Positions 37,894 to 51,000 of a DNA stretch of 64,000 nucleotides are shown piece after piece. Position numbers and translations under genes: made by a program. The notes under the pieces were generated by a model. The model saw nothing but the letters and a program-made list of their open reading frames with translations, ran no database searches and had not been told where the DNA came from. Where the stretch lies: the NCBI GenBank assembly GCA_002633005.1, contig NMRA01000543.1:213188-277187 (forward strand), in the 5' to 3' direction. The DNA comes from Phoronis australis. Its lineage: Eukaryota; Phoronida; Phoronidae. Numbering within the stretch: the first letter of the stretch is position 1; every line of letters starts with the position of its first letter.

Positions 37894-40800
37894 CTATAGT
37901 ACAACCTCTTCGATATCATCGTCAATATCATCCACGGCATTTACTGTAGGCTTGGCATGAAAAGCACTGACATCTTGCCTGGGTCGCCTAGGCAACAACT
38001 TTGTTGTCGTCTCCCCAAAGATAGGTGATCCCAATGAGTCGTTATTGTTTGTGCTATTATCACTTGCCCATGGCAGAGACTTCTTGTCCGACACTGGTTT
38101 AGCCTTGGTGGAAGAGCTAAAGATATCGTCCTCACCAAATGAACTTTTTGGCTTCGAACTGTCCTCACCAAATAAACTCTCCATGAGATTTGATCGGTTT
38201 GATCGAGGATTTCGTTTATTTTTTGACGGACTAGGCTTTGACTGGGTGAGAAATGAAGGATTGTAACCTATGCTATCATCATCATCCTCATCGTCAAAAA
38301 CGAAATTTTTCTTCTTATTCTTTTTCTCCAAAATCTCATCTTCATGTGAGGGAAGTCCATTGTGTAAGTTCTCCACAGGCTTTGGGAACGTATAAGGCTT
38401 GCGTTCAGCCGATGATGGGAAGTCGCCACCCTCTCTCACCGGCTTCTTGGTCAGTGGTGAAATGTCTATGGGGTCACCTTTTGATTTTGACTCATCTATT
38501 TGTTTCATCTTCTGTAACAACAGGTCTTTCTTCCGTCTATCCTCTTGGGCCTTGGCATCATTGGCTATCCTGTCTGCCTCTTCACGTGCCCGTCGCTGTC
38601 TCTCCTCACGATCTCGCCGCTCTCTTTCTTCTCTGTCTTCCCTCTCTCGTCGCTCCCTCTCCAAGCGATCCTCTCTCTCCCGCCTCTCTCGTTCCTCTCT
38701 CTCCCGCCGCTCGCGATCTTCCCTTTCTCGATCCAGCCTCTCACGTTCTTCAACTTCTCTCCTCTGCCTGTCCTCAGCCTCTCGTTTCATTCGCTGTCGC
38801 TCATGCCTCAAATCCTCTTCTTCTTCCTCAAACTGCCTACGCCTTCTCTCTTCGTCCTCTCGCCGCAAACGGTCCTCACGATCACGCCTCTCAAGATCCT
38901 CGCGTTCCATACGCTCGCGCTCTTCACGGTCTCTTCTTTCCTGTTCTTCACGGTCTCTCCTCTCGTGATCTTTGTCGTACGACTGCTGAACAGAGTCCCA
39001 GTCCATTGAAGGAGGTGCTACGTTTTTTCTTTCCTTCTCTTCTTTTTCACGTTTCAAACGTTCCTGGATGGATGAAAAAAAAAATGGTCTCACTAACTTC
39101 GGTACAACAACCAGACTATTCAAATACAATTAATATTTCAATGCAACAACTGAACTATTCAAATAGACTGAAAGCGTATAATCTGAAACTGAAAGCTTGA
39201 TGCAGGAGTCTGTAAGACTGTTAAAAATTGATGAAGTTGAAGTCACATTTTCCTCCAGGCAGTCACTGAACAGCTTGTTCGAAAACTGAACCCAGACCAG
39301 ACAATTGAAATTAACAACTCAGAACCACGCACTTAGCAAAAATAAAACCTGAATTTATGTGCATTTACGGGAGTTTTATTTCTAAAGTATTTAATAATAC
39401 AACATTGCAATGTTCTTGATTTAGAACATTGTTTTGGTTATAACATTCCATTGACCACAAGTCCTACGCAAATTACTGAATGCAAACTTCGGTTAAGAGG
39501 AATGTTTCACAAACATTCACTGTAACGTGATTTAACCCTAACTTTCTTTGTCTAGAGTAAAATACAAAAAGGTTTTGAATTCATAAGAATGTTATTCTAT
39601 CTGAAATAAGAGTCCTAAAGATTTTGAGTTGATTCTGCTGTTACGATGTTTACTCTAGTCAAGTGCCCATAGAACCTCACTGAAATAAGCTCTGCAAGAA
39701 GACAACAGCTAAACATAAGCAGTGATTTTATTGTTGAGACTTAACGGTTAAAATTTTGACTAGAATGAAATAGCCGCAACACCTTTTTCAAAATTAAGAA
39801 CTTGTAATGGTCATGCACAGCTTAATAAATCATTAATGCAAAGCAGTCATGGCAGATCCTGTGGTGGCTTAAACAGAATATATTCTGAATGAATTTAAAT
39901 ATAGTTTACATGAACAATAAACAAGGTAAAGATGGGGTTACCTCTCTTTTCCGTTTTTCATCTTCACGACGCTTCTCCTCTAAAACCCTTGCTTTCTCTC
40001 GCGGCGAGATCTCCGGTGAACTTTTCTTTTGTTTCTTCGGCTTGTTCGGTGATGGAGTTGGCGAATTGTTTGCAGACAATGGAAGTTTGTGCGGGGGCTT
40101 TAGCACACGGTTGCTGTATATATTTTTTATCTCCAGCTCTTTTTCTTTCTCCTGAAATAGGCAAAAACCTGTTACACAACAAGTACGTTATACAGGGTTT
40201 TTTTTGTCTCTTTACATGCTATATGCTGACAAGGTGTAGCATTGGAAAAATTAGAAAACCCCCATTTTTAGAAAGTTATCAAGAGGAAACCATACCCTAT
40301 AAGGGAGTAAGTACCATTCAAGGGGACCTAATTGTGAGTTTCTTAAAAATGTCACCCATCGTTGATTTTTTTTGAAGACATAATCCTACAAAATGCTTAT
40401 TAATGAATAAAACTTGGTTGAACAGCACTTATCTAAGAGGCATGTAATAAACGCACCCTCCGTTAGAATACCCCCCTTGGGTTTCAATAACCTGTCACTG
40501 GATACATTCCCATAATGACAATTTATTTTATTACGAAAAATTGTACGCAAAAGTGTTCTTATAGTGCAGCAAATTTCCTGAAGCCCATCTTATCAAAGGT
40601 TATAGCAATGTATCTTAGACTTGACTGTCACATACTTCATTAATGAACGAGGAATATCTCGATGATTATCAAGGGTGAACTTGGACAACTAGGGGTTAAA
40701 TTTAATTGTAATTTATGATTCTACAACTGAAAAAAGCAATAACAGGTTCCAAATCCATGACAATCTCAGCAACGACAGGGCTCGCCACCTTTAATGAAGC

Positions 40801-43800
40801 AATACCTCATTTAAAGAAAGCACAACAAACAGTAACCTGCATTCATGCGGTGGTCAAATGCAATTATATGTGTTAAACATCTCAGTTTTTAAGAAAAATT
40901 TGACTTCATCACAAACATGTTCGTGGGTTACTTATTCAGATTTCATGATCAATTATTAAGCCAAAAAACATAGTTGGTTCCGATCTGTGGTTGTTTCGTT
41001 TTATGCAGCACGCAGTACTTTTTTGTTGTTGATTTTTTCAAAAAACAAAATCTGCGTAATATCACCCTAAGAGTTGCAACAATGGCTTTTTTGTTTTTAA
41101 AAAAATTCACTCTGTACGATTTAAAGTGGTGCGATGTTTTTCTTTTATATAAACTTGCTTCATATCAGCTCAAGTAGTGTGAAGACACTGCTAAACCGGA
41201 TATCAGTTTTTAAGTAGTCATGTTCAAGTTAAGAAATGATGCAGGCACAGACCAGAACCTATTGCTTGTTTTTCACCTGAAGGGAACATTTTGAACATTT
41301 TCAACAATGTAACTGGCTTTTGAAAAAGGGCACTCTGGAAATTGTGGTCATTATTTTTGCGCACAAATTATTGAGAGGAGTGATCCTCGTTACTCTTTTC
41401 CAGTTGAAGGCATAAATACTGTCAGTAAGCAAAATATTGTATTTTCCACATTTCACTGTTGGGGTCCATACAGTCATTTGTTTTTCTAGTAAAAATTTTT
41501 GTTTTACGAATGGAAAAACATTTCCTCGCGAATAAGACGCTGCTGTTGAGTCAGGCAGAAATTTATGGTCGGCTTCATGTGGGGGAAACAAACTTAATTT
41601 TACTTTCTGTAAAATCTATGATAAATGACATTACATCAAGCACTGGCCGTGGCTTGACGTTACCATTTTTCACTGATGATGTATATCTAAAAATGCATTA
41701 ACACAATGCAACCTAACTCCATTATCTTACATCAGTCATACCTTAATTTGTCCCATGGCTTTCTGTAGCTCGTCTTTGAGCTCAGCATTCTCTTTCTGCA
41801 ATTCTCGCAGCTTTCCTATTTCCGTAGCTAGCTCCCTGCGGTGGTTCTTCTGAAGATTTTCCACGTGACGAGATAACTCCTGTGGGAAGATAATGAAATC
41901 ATTATCATGGCAACCAGGTCATGGTAAAAAATTACACAACATGAGTGGAACGCATTATAAATTAATTTTGCTCTATGGTTATAAAATATTGATAGAAACT
42001 GGCTATTATTCTGACCAAAAATTCATTAAGACTTACATCTTGAAAGTGTAAGGTCACGAAGTTTAATTAGATTTTAGGAGCAATTGACTGTGATAAAAAA
42101 CCAACTGTTACGACGAGTTAAAAAGTTTGTAGCAAGCGTTACTGGAATCTTATAATCTATCCATGTGTCCATATAATTGCCATATAGCTGTTTGATTTTG
42201 AAGTCAGCAAGGATCAGAGACATGTTAACATTTGCCAAAACACAATAATTTGTCACAAGGCGTGCCAAGATAGTTCTTAAGTTATCAACTAATATTGCTT
42301 GTCAGGTCAGGTGAATGTTTAGCCTATAAGCTATACCAACACCTCCAATGTTATTGTAAACACTGGCCATAGCTTAATCCCCAGAGACATGTGTGGCCAC
42401 TTAAAATCCATACTTAAATCAATAGGGAGGCCATATGATTTCAGCTATCAATATTTCACAACTTGTTCACCAGGGAAACTCCGATTTCATCATACACAAA
42501 CTACAGTTCTAATAGAGTATGAGGCATTGTGTCAATGTGGCCATTGCATAACATTTTGAACCAAATATAAAAGGTACATATTTGAAAATTTGTGATTTCC
42601 TTTCATTTTGACATGCATCTCAAGATTGCAGAAACTAAAGGGACAGCTGAAATGCATTCCACATAAAAGCCAAATTTAGCGATACATAAAATTCTAAAAG
42701 TGGATGAGCTATTACTGTAACAGATTTTATCTTGTATTTGTAACCGTCCCAGCATTTGCAGAAGCCAACATGTGGAGAATTACAACACAGGAACTCCATG
42801 TGACAACTAGTCATTTTACAGTAAGTGTGTGACCTTACCATATTGAAAATGTGACGAATGACATTGAAGAGTTTGATAAAAAGAGAAACAGAACCCGAAT
42901 GGAGCCTTGATTAGTTATTATAAGCACAAAATAGTGGATTTAAACCGGTAATAGGATACTCATGACCTTCTACTTGTCAAAATGTTGACAAACCTATAAC
43001 ACTTCAAATTCAAGAAACATGTAGTTCAAATACAACCCAAGTACCTCTAATTTGTAGTGGGGGCCTGGTTATTGTCTATTACCACAAACTGAGATTAACT
43101 TCCAGCACAGTCAAATGACTATAAACCTTCACAATTTCTGAAACTTTGATTTAAAACTCAACATTGGTATATCAAAAATACAAAAAAACAACAATCAACA
43201 AAAAAGAAAAATGTTAAAATTGTGTATCTTACATTACACTTCTGGTCCTTTTCTTCGAGAACTGACTCCGTCTTGGACAACTTTCTAGTCAAGTCCTCAC
43301 GCTCAGCGAGTTTCTTGTCCGACGCAATTGTCCTCAGTTTCTGTAGCTCCTTGGTCGTCTTAGCGAACTCGTCTTCAACATCCTTCTTCCGTCGTTCGCT
43401 CTTCTGCAGCTTTTCTTTATACTTTCTGATCTGCTCTTTCAACGTCCGCACCTCTTCCCCATGCTGCTGAATAAGTCTCGGAAGTTCACTATCCTGACCC
43501 TCAAACTTCTCTAGCGCCCTCTCCTGGCGATGCTGCGTTCGTTTGAGGTATTTGTTCTCCAGTTTTAAGTCCTGAATCTGTTGTATCATGTTTTCATTAT
43601 CATTCCTGAGCTCGTTGATTTTCAGCCGCCGCGCCGAAAGCATTCTTTTGGCCACGTAGTCTACGCGCGGGGTCGACGTCTTCGTTCCCTGCCGGGTCGA
43701 CGCATTCTTCGTATTCCTACTTTTGACTGTACTTACAGTGGACTTTTTGCCACTTACTGAAAAGGAAACGCGTACTTTAACTGCAGTCGGTCTTTGTTTA

Positions 43801-44980
43801 CTGCTGTTGCTGTATTGGTTAAGAGTGCCACAAATGTTTGTTGTGCTGAGTAGCAGAAAGACGGCTCAAAAATTGAAATGTTAATTATTTTGTACATCTG
43901 GGCTTTAGCGAGATTCAAAATGTCACAGCGTCTAAACATTTAGCTGAGAACTAAACTAAAAACTAAAAGTCCAAATGTTAGACATGACACTATATCAACA
44001 TACATCTTAGAAAATACCGCATTCAGTAAGTTGCAACATCTCTTTTTGAATTGAAAGTTTTCTCAGCTCGGTCCACAACAACTGAGGTTTGGTTCCCTGA
44101 AAGGACCGGCCTCGCTCACATCAACTCTCCTTCAGATACTCACCGAGACGAATAGCCATTTCACAAAATGGAACAAACATGATTTCTACATCAAATGCTT
44201 TAAAAACGATACAACATGCAACCTGTGCAGATAGATATACAGAGGACTAAAAACATTTAGAAAAAATCGGAAATTAAGAAAAATATGACAGGGGAAAGCA
44301 ATTAGCAAGAACATTGAAAACTATATTTTCAAATCTGAAGTCAAGAGAGATTGCATAAACATATACATAGTTTTAAGCCTAACTACAGATCGTGCAGCCA
44401 TCAGTAACAGATGAAGATAATAAGATAACAAATGGATTAAACATAATTAGCTCCATAGTACAATGAATAACACAAGAAAAATGTCAACATGCTCAACAGG
44501 ATGTCCTCGATTTATAAACAGTTAATATGTATAATACTCAACAGTCTGGGAACACAAATGACTGTTGTGAATGGCATTCGTAATTAGCTGCTTATTAGCA
44601 AATACGTACTTTGTAATAACAGATAAACCTACGTGTCATAAAATCTATCACGTTAAACATGCCAAAATTTGAGAAAACGGAAAAACAGCATGTCATGTGC
44701 CATCTTGAACAAATCGAATTTGTTCTCATAGCATTCGAACAAATTTTAAACACAGTAGGTTGTGCCCATCAAGGCAATATGTTAAGCATAAAGTTGACAA
44801 CACAAAAAAGACATGCATACCGGTGCTGGTGGAATTGGCTTTTTTAATAGAGGTGCTTTTACCAATTGTTTTAAGTGGCGGAAGATCGTCTTCCTCGGAC
44901 ACAAAAGAATCGCTGTAGTCTGTGTAATCATCCGAGTAGTACGACCGGCTATCCGCCGACTTTGCTTTTTTGCCAGACAT
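37894..44980 (-). CDS. LCA5L: Lebercilin family protein (LCA5/LCA5L homologue)
   Basis: Five exons join in phase on the minus strand: 44821-44980, 43233-43756, 41742-41879, 39942-40151, 37894-39063, giving 733 aa (vertebrate lebercilins are about 670-700). An acidic, Ser/Tyr-rich start is followed by the conserved lebercilin coiled coil (from about residue 88, VAKRMLSARRLKINELRN, LKRTQHRQERALEKFE, to about 290). Then comes the family motif KELEIKNIYSNR. The last exon carries about 160 residues of almost pure Arg/Glu/Asp (about 374-534), then LLLQKMKQIDES, NLMESLFGED and a terminal IEEVVL like that of human lebercilin. Known: ciliary base and axoneme protein; LCA5 loss causes Leber congenital amaurosis. 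The L symbol is chosen from synteny with GET1 and SH3BGR; this gene may equally represent the ancestor of both vertebrate paralogues. Confidence 0.92.
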
Positions 44981-45120
44981 CTCGTCACAGCTGACGTTAA
45001 TGGTTAAGGTGTTTAAGTTAGCATGCAGGCTAGGTACCAGGAGGGCTCTGTATTGCTGTAAAAGTCAAGCAAACCTGTCAGTGCACAGAGAGAGAGAGGC
45101 GGAGGGAGCGACGGAGAGCT

Positions 45121-45828
45121 GTGATGGAACAATAGCAGGTGACATCACAGAAATATTGAGGTACTAGAACAGGACCCTCGCTCACCTTACATGAAAAGTG
45201 CCTGAAAACCTTTTGATTGAAGGGAAGATCTCACCTTAATTCCCATCACCACCAATTCCAACCCCCACACCCCGGTCTTCAAGTATAAGCCAAAATTAAC
45301 CTTTTGCCTAAGGGATTCTGTTCTTGACGGGAATCATTCATGTGGAATTTTTGGGCCTAACGAGGGAATTTCACATAATTTTTAAATATTTTTCATAAGG
45401 GAATGGGCCGATATTCTGCCTCAAAATCGAGGCAGAGGGCTCGACCTGCAGTATTGGTTGCAATGGGGTAGCATTTGGGAATAGGCTTGTATCTTGCTCA
45501 ATCCAGACCATGAACCAACTATTTGTATTTGACGTACTTTAAAAGGGAAGAATTTGAGTATTTCAAAATTAAAAAATATTTATTTTACAATAATCTAAAA
45601 TTCAAAGATTTTAATAACAGATAGGCTCCTAAGGTACTTTTATTTTGAGGCAGGTTATTTTTGAGTCGCAAATGATCCCCAACACATATGTGCATGAACG
45701 AGTGAATGAGGTATGAAAGTTTTCTCTTCATTTTCAATTGTTCGTGGAAAGTATTACGTTATAGTATTCAGAATGCATAACATTTACATTTTTTGAGATA
45801 ATTTGCAGTTTTGCACACACAGTGATTT
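45121..45828. repeat. First copy of a 0.71-kb direct duplication
   Basis: Runs from gtgatggaacaatagcaggt to cacacagtgattt and is repeated after the 'n' at 45829. Differences include a 14-bp indel (ctgaaaacc versus ctgaaccttctgagctgaaaacc) and scattered substitutions, a level expected between haplotypes. Confidence 0.85.
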
Positions 45829-45829
45829 N
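45829..45829. other. Single-N contig junction
   Basis: Third instance in this window of a lone 'n' exactly between two near-identical direct repeats. Confidence 0.8.
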
Positions 45830-46549
45830 GTGATGGAACAATAGCAGATGACATCACAGAAATATTGAGGTACTAGAACAGGACCCTCGCTCACCTTACA
45901 TGAAAAGTGCCTGAACCTTCTGAGCTGAAAACCTTTTGATTGAAGGGAAAATCTCACCTTAATTCCCATCATGCACCAATTCCATCCCCCACACCCCGGT
46001 CTTCAAGTAGCCAAAATTAACATTTTGCCTAAGGGATTCTGTTCTTGACGGGAATCATTCATGTGGAATTTTTGGGCATAACCAGGGAATTTCACATAAT
46101 TTTTAAATATTTTTCATAAGGGAATGGGCCGATATTCTGCCTCAAAATCGAGGCAGAGGGCTCGACCTGCAGTATTGGTTGCAATGGGGTAGCATTTGGG
46201 AATAGGCTTGTATCTTGCTCGATCCAGACCATGAACCAACTATTTGTATTTGACGTACTTTAAAAGGGAGGAATTTGAGTATTTCAAAATTAAAAAATAT
46301 TTATTTTACAATAATCTAAAATTCAAAGATTTTAATAACAGATAGGCCCCTAAGGTACTTTTATTTTGAGGCAGTTTATTTTTGAGTCGCAAATGATCCC
46401 CAACACATATGTGCATGAACGAGTGAATGAGGTATGAAAGTTTTCTCTTCATTTTCAATTGTTCGTGGAAAGTATTACGTTATAGTATTCAGAATGCATA
46501 ACATTTACATTTTTTGAGATAATTTGCAGTTTTGCACACACAGTGATTT
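45830..46549. repeat. Second copy of the 0.71-kb direct duplication
   Basis: Begins gtgatggaacaatagcagat and ends cacacagtgatttt, after which unique sequence follows. No gene in either copy. Confidence 0.85.
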
Positions 46550-46998
46550 TTTAGAATTTCAAGAAATTCTGTCAAGTCACTGTTTTTGACCTGGATGCTA
46601 TTTTGTGATGACATTCTAAAAGTCTTTTAAGATACTAGAAGTTGTGCAGTTAACAATTTTATGAGGTCATGCAGTCTGTCAGGTAAAATTCATCAACTGC
46701 AAAAGGAAAAGGGCTGAAACCTCGACATAAAACCTACAAATAATGAATATATAATGAGAAGAGTTACTGAAGAAGGTAGTACAGATGCCTTTTTGACGAT
46801 CAATAAACTAAGGCGACATCATAAAGTCCAAAGGAGAAAACTTTGAAGTTGCAACACAAAATTTTACCTACAATCACATTTTAAAAATATAAGTTATAAT
46901 ACATGACATACAGTAAAATTACCAGCAATTTAACACCATACCTCAAGAGTGGCCGTAGCGATCATATTGCCATAATTAGGTCTTGATAAGTAGCTGCA

Positions 46999-47159
46999 GA
47001 CTTGTCGGTAAAAGTGTACAGTAAAAGAGTCTCTCTTGAAAATGGCTGCCGAGAACCACTAGCTTCACTCAATGACGGCAATGTCCGTTATACAGTGAAA
47101 CTGGTTCCCGGTAACCAGTTTGAAGAGGGACTCATTTAACCCACATTTACCGACTTGTC
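46999..47159. mobile_element. 160-bp hairpin repeat
   Basis: gacttgtcggtaaaagtgta at the left pairs with tttaccgacttgtc at the right, and agagtctctcttgaaaatgg with aaccagtttgaagagggact. The interior ggttcccggtaaccagttt resembles the GAACCAGTT hairpins, but the termini differ, so it is probably a sister family. Confidence 0.65.
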
Positions 47160-47757
47160 TACTGGTAACACTGGTTAGTGCGTCACTGTCACTGGTCGCC
47201 TGATCTCAAATTGTTCCTCTCTATTGCCGGAGTGATTTCAAGGTTTCGAATTAAGAAATTAACAATTTATTTACTGCTTGAGATCAGGCTCTACAAATTG
47301 GCTAATCACAGAGAATCACTTAACTGATGCATCGAGAATAGGCTCTAGGAATAAAGAACTATCAGATCCAATTAGTAAAATCAGAAATCACTTCTCACCT
47401 GATAAAGGGACAAGTTGAGACCAAAATTTATAGCAATAAGTGGCCCGGTATGAATCCAAAGTTGGACAAAACAGTACAAGGAAAAAAGAGACAAATTTAA
47501 TATTTTAGTTGATTCTCCTGAACTAATTGTGAATTGCATTCCACATTTAATTTGCATTGCATTCTCTTTCTCCAATGCCAATGGACCACTCGTATTCGCG
47601 ACTGTTCAGTTCTGTTCAGATCACAGGCAGTTGTCGCAGAAATTTTAAACGAAGAAAAATACAGCTATTTTGAACAACTGTTAAACAACGTAATGTACCT
47701 GTGGTTCTCGGTTCCATGTAGTTCGCGTTTATAGTCAATTGCTGAATCATACACGCA

Positions 47758-48030
47758 TCAGAGATGAGAACTAATCAATTTTGTCGAAAGAATGTTGATA
47801 TTGTTTTTCTCCCCAGCAACGCTCTGCATAATACTCGTTTTATTATACGTCATCAAAACTGCGAAGTCCTCTGACGTCACGGATTTGTGTGCTGTTGAAG
47901 AAGGAAGTCGAAAGTTAGGGGGAAGTGTCTGTACGAAATCTTGTATAAATCCATCCAAATCGAGTGCATCCTGCAGCTGGGAAATTTTTTTGTTACTTAG
48001 TGATAATCCAAATTGACTGATTTTTTCCAA
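47758..48030 (-). CDS. Possible 90-codon ORF overlapping the SH3BGR promoter (doubtful)
   Basis: Starts 10 bp from the SH3BGR ATG on the opposite strand. The amino-acid mix looks protein-like (KISQLQDALDLDGFIQDF, LPPNFRLPSSTAHKS), but no family is recognised. No good donor splice site lies near its end, and the CRE at 47872 falls inside it, which suits a promoter better. It could be a small divergent gene, the first exon of an unplaced transcript, or chance. Confidence 0.22.
   Translation of the reverse strand: MEKISQFGLSLSNKKISQLQDALDLDGFIQDFVQTLPPNFRLPSSTAHKSVTSEDFAVLMTYNKTSIMQSVAGEKNNINILSTKLISSHL
47872..47879. promoter_or_regulatory. Palindromic CRE (TGACGTCA) upstream of SH3BGR
   Basis: Exact octamer 161 bp before the SH3BGR start codon; a TACGTCA half-like site lies about 25 bp further upstream. 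Function is not demonstrated. Confidence 0.45.
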
Positions 48031-48039
48031 GCGCTCAAT

Positions 48040-51000
48040 ATGGCCAGCATACAGTTGTTCATGTCTAGAGTATCAGGCAGTGGAAAAGTAAGTAGAAGAC
48101 AAAATGCTTCCATTTCCTGTTTTTTTGACACACCCACACTTACCGCACAGTAAGGTGTGCTAGTTTTGGTTGTCAGCCAAAGAGCAACAAGTTCTTAATT
48201 TTACACGCAGTTTTGCCCGTGCTAGCTAAGTTTTGAGAGACCTTGTAGTTGCTGTTGCATTGCTGTGTGTAGTTATGATTACTTGCAGACAAATTAAGAC
48301 ATTCTTGCACTGATCAGTGACTGATCGAATGTCACTGAATATCAATGAGTGTAGTGCCTTGTGGTCCCTGATTTGGAGAGCCTTCACAAAATGCGAGTTA
48401 TAATGTAGACTGGCCCTTACTGTTATGAAGTTGGCAGCAAATTCTTTTGTCAAAATTAGAGGTTACTCAGGGCAGGGATCATGCACTATTCAATAAACTC
48501 CCACTGCTTTCTATAGAGCAGTATTGAAATGTGCAGGAAGTCATGCAAGGTTCTCAATCTCCCACTGTGAGATGTGCTTGCCGATTGCTACAGCTACCTT
48601 GTGCATGGCTGCTGCCTGCCGTGCCTGTGTTCTTTTATTTGCTGCATTTGATATTTGATGAATGAATGGTTCCAGTCGAAGGTCATACAATAGCCAAACG
48701 CAGAGTAGCTAGCGATTGACATCACACGTAGCAGCGAGACTGATAACTTTCCAAGACTTCTGGCACATTTCTTTTAAGCACTGGATAAGTCAGTGGAAGT
48801 TTTACAATATACGAGAGGTAAATTAGTTCTAAAAAGGTGAAAGATAAAAATATACTTAGGCTTCTTTAGAACAAATAGACCTCTTATGCTCCTGTGGTCA
48901 GGGCAGTCTTTGTGTGGGTTATTCGTGATATCAAGAAATACTGAATCGTCATTTCTTTGCAAACCCTGTAATCTCTCATCTGAGTAGGGAACAATTCACA
49001 TTAATTTTTTAGCATTCTGGAAAAATCAGTTTCATGTTGATCACATCTATGCATTCATTGGCTGAATCATGCCTGTATCAGACTTCAAAGATGACAACTA
49101 ATTGAGTGTTAACGAAGGATTTTAAGAGGCCTTTATTAGTCTGTAGGTCATACCCAGAACTGGAAATTGACAACAGCGTTATGTGGTCTGGATCAAAAGT
49201 ATGCTTCTGAGATGTAGGGTAACACGGTTTTGTACCTCACTTGATGCTATAAAAGCGCCAGTTTTCAGCAAAGTTGTATTCGTGAGGTATAGCTGTATTT
49301 GTGAATGAGTTATTGACATTAAGCGAATGACCAAAAGAGGCGGTTATTGTATGGTAATTGTCATTTTAACCACCTCAGTCATTGTAGATAGTAGAATGAG
49401 AAAGGTGTAATACAGTACAAGACAAAAGTAATCAGACAAAATACAGGTTTCCTGTCCTGTTGGCTAATTCTGTGAACAGCAACAATGACTGGTAATATGA
49501 GGGCAAAATTCTAATTGCTGAATGGCTTGGCCTGTTGGCCACCTTTCTACTTTTCTTGATGATGAATTTGGCTTCCACCCAGCCATCACGACGGGGAATT
49601 CCGGGTCATTTTGTCTGACGGGGAATTCCGGGTCATTTTGTCTGACTGGGAATTCCGGGTCTGCATTTTGTCTGAACACATTTGGCTTGCACTGTGTTAT
49701 AAAATTCTCTCTGGTTGTTCCTGATGCTTAATTAAAAGTTACTGTTAGAATCGTATAAGTTGTCCTATGTTTGAGATCCAAACTTCAAGAAACGCTCGTC
49801 TATTTCTGAGGCAGTTAATGTACATAAGTGGGGGTACTGTTCTTATACATATTGGTATGTGGCACAGTTGACAGAGAGATGTAGAGTACATCTTTGCCTG
49901 GCATTCACATTTTGATCACTCTAGGCTAATGGGGACCTTCAGATATGGTGCCTGGGCTTACCAGACAGTCAATTTCTTGAAGCACGTGTTGAGCCTTATT
50001 GTCATAAGGGTTGCATTTATAGTCGCCAACATTTGTATATGACCTGTGTATTTTATTCATTTCCAACAAAGGAGAGTTGGTATGCTCCTCTGTCATGCTT
50101 GTCATCTTAATTGAAAACTTCTTTTCCGTGAAACTTTCGTATTTAATACAACAGTGGAAGTGTACGCTCATGAAATAATTGTCCACCACTCTGTGTTACA
50201 TGATATTCAATCACTTGCCTGTATGTATTCGTTTCACGTTGATTATCGTAGGTAAAAATGGAGCAGGCAAAAATGAAGAACGTGCTGGAATCCAAAAAAA
50301 TAGATTATGAAGAGGTAGACATCTCTTCGGACGAAGACCAAAGAAATTTCATGAAGGAGAACAGCAAGTCGGACAATAAAGGATTAGTTCCCCAACTGTT
50401 CAAAGATGGACAATATATTGGGGTAGGCTAGCGCGTTATCATCCTTTAGGTTGTGTGCATGTTATAAATTTTCAAGTTTGGAACGGTGGAAAATTATTTT
50501 GCTCACGGTCGTTTATTGAATGTGAACTGTTGTTCCCTAGGCTCACTCAAAAAGGCTGTAGTGCAGTTAAAAGTCTAGACTCGTTTTGCCTCAATGAAAG
50601 AGAGGCATTCATTAGTAAGAGTTATTCTGGAACCCAAATGACAAATTAGTAGACAAAACATGCCCTAGAAACTTATACATTTGTGTTAAATGGCTGTTAT
50701 CAAGGAGAAATATATTATTGTCGTCACGGTGATTCATGGGCTTCCCTAAACTTCTTGGTCAAAAGTGTTCATCAGTTTGTAAATATCTATCATGAAAAGG
50801 TTATTTGATGAAGCCAGTTGTTTTTGACGGGTGAAATTGTCAATTGTGAGCAAATATACCTGCTTGTATTCACATATCTCTTTTTGTCATTGTATAATTC
50901 TACCGTTTGTCTTGCAGTTTCGAGACCAAAATTGCTAGACATTCAAATCTTAAATTTAACAAATTCTCGATTATGGTCTCACTCCTCCTCTGTTTGATCA

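Larger units (their letters stand above)
44981..48039. promoter_or_regulatory. Divergent intergenic region between LCA5L and SH3BGR
   Basis: 3.06 kb between divergent start codons. It contains the 0.71-kb duplication around the 'n' at 45829, a 160-bp hairpin at 46999-47159 and a CRE at 47872. As given it is inflated by about 0.7 kb if the duplication is artefactual. Confidence 0.55.

Noticed and set aside
38253-39200. Long plus-strand ORFs of 315, 189 and 154 codons opposite the LCA5L last exon
   Set aside because: They are antisense shadows of the Arg/Glu/Asp-rich exon; Ser/Arg and Leu/Ser repeats arise from reverse complement of GAG/CGG codons.
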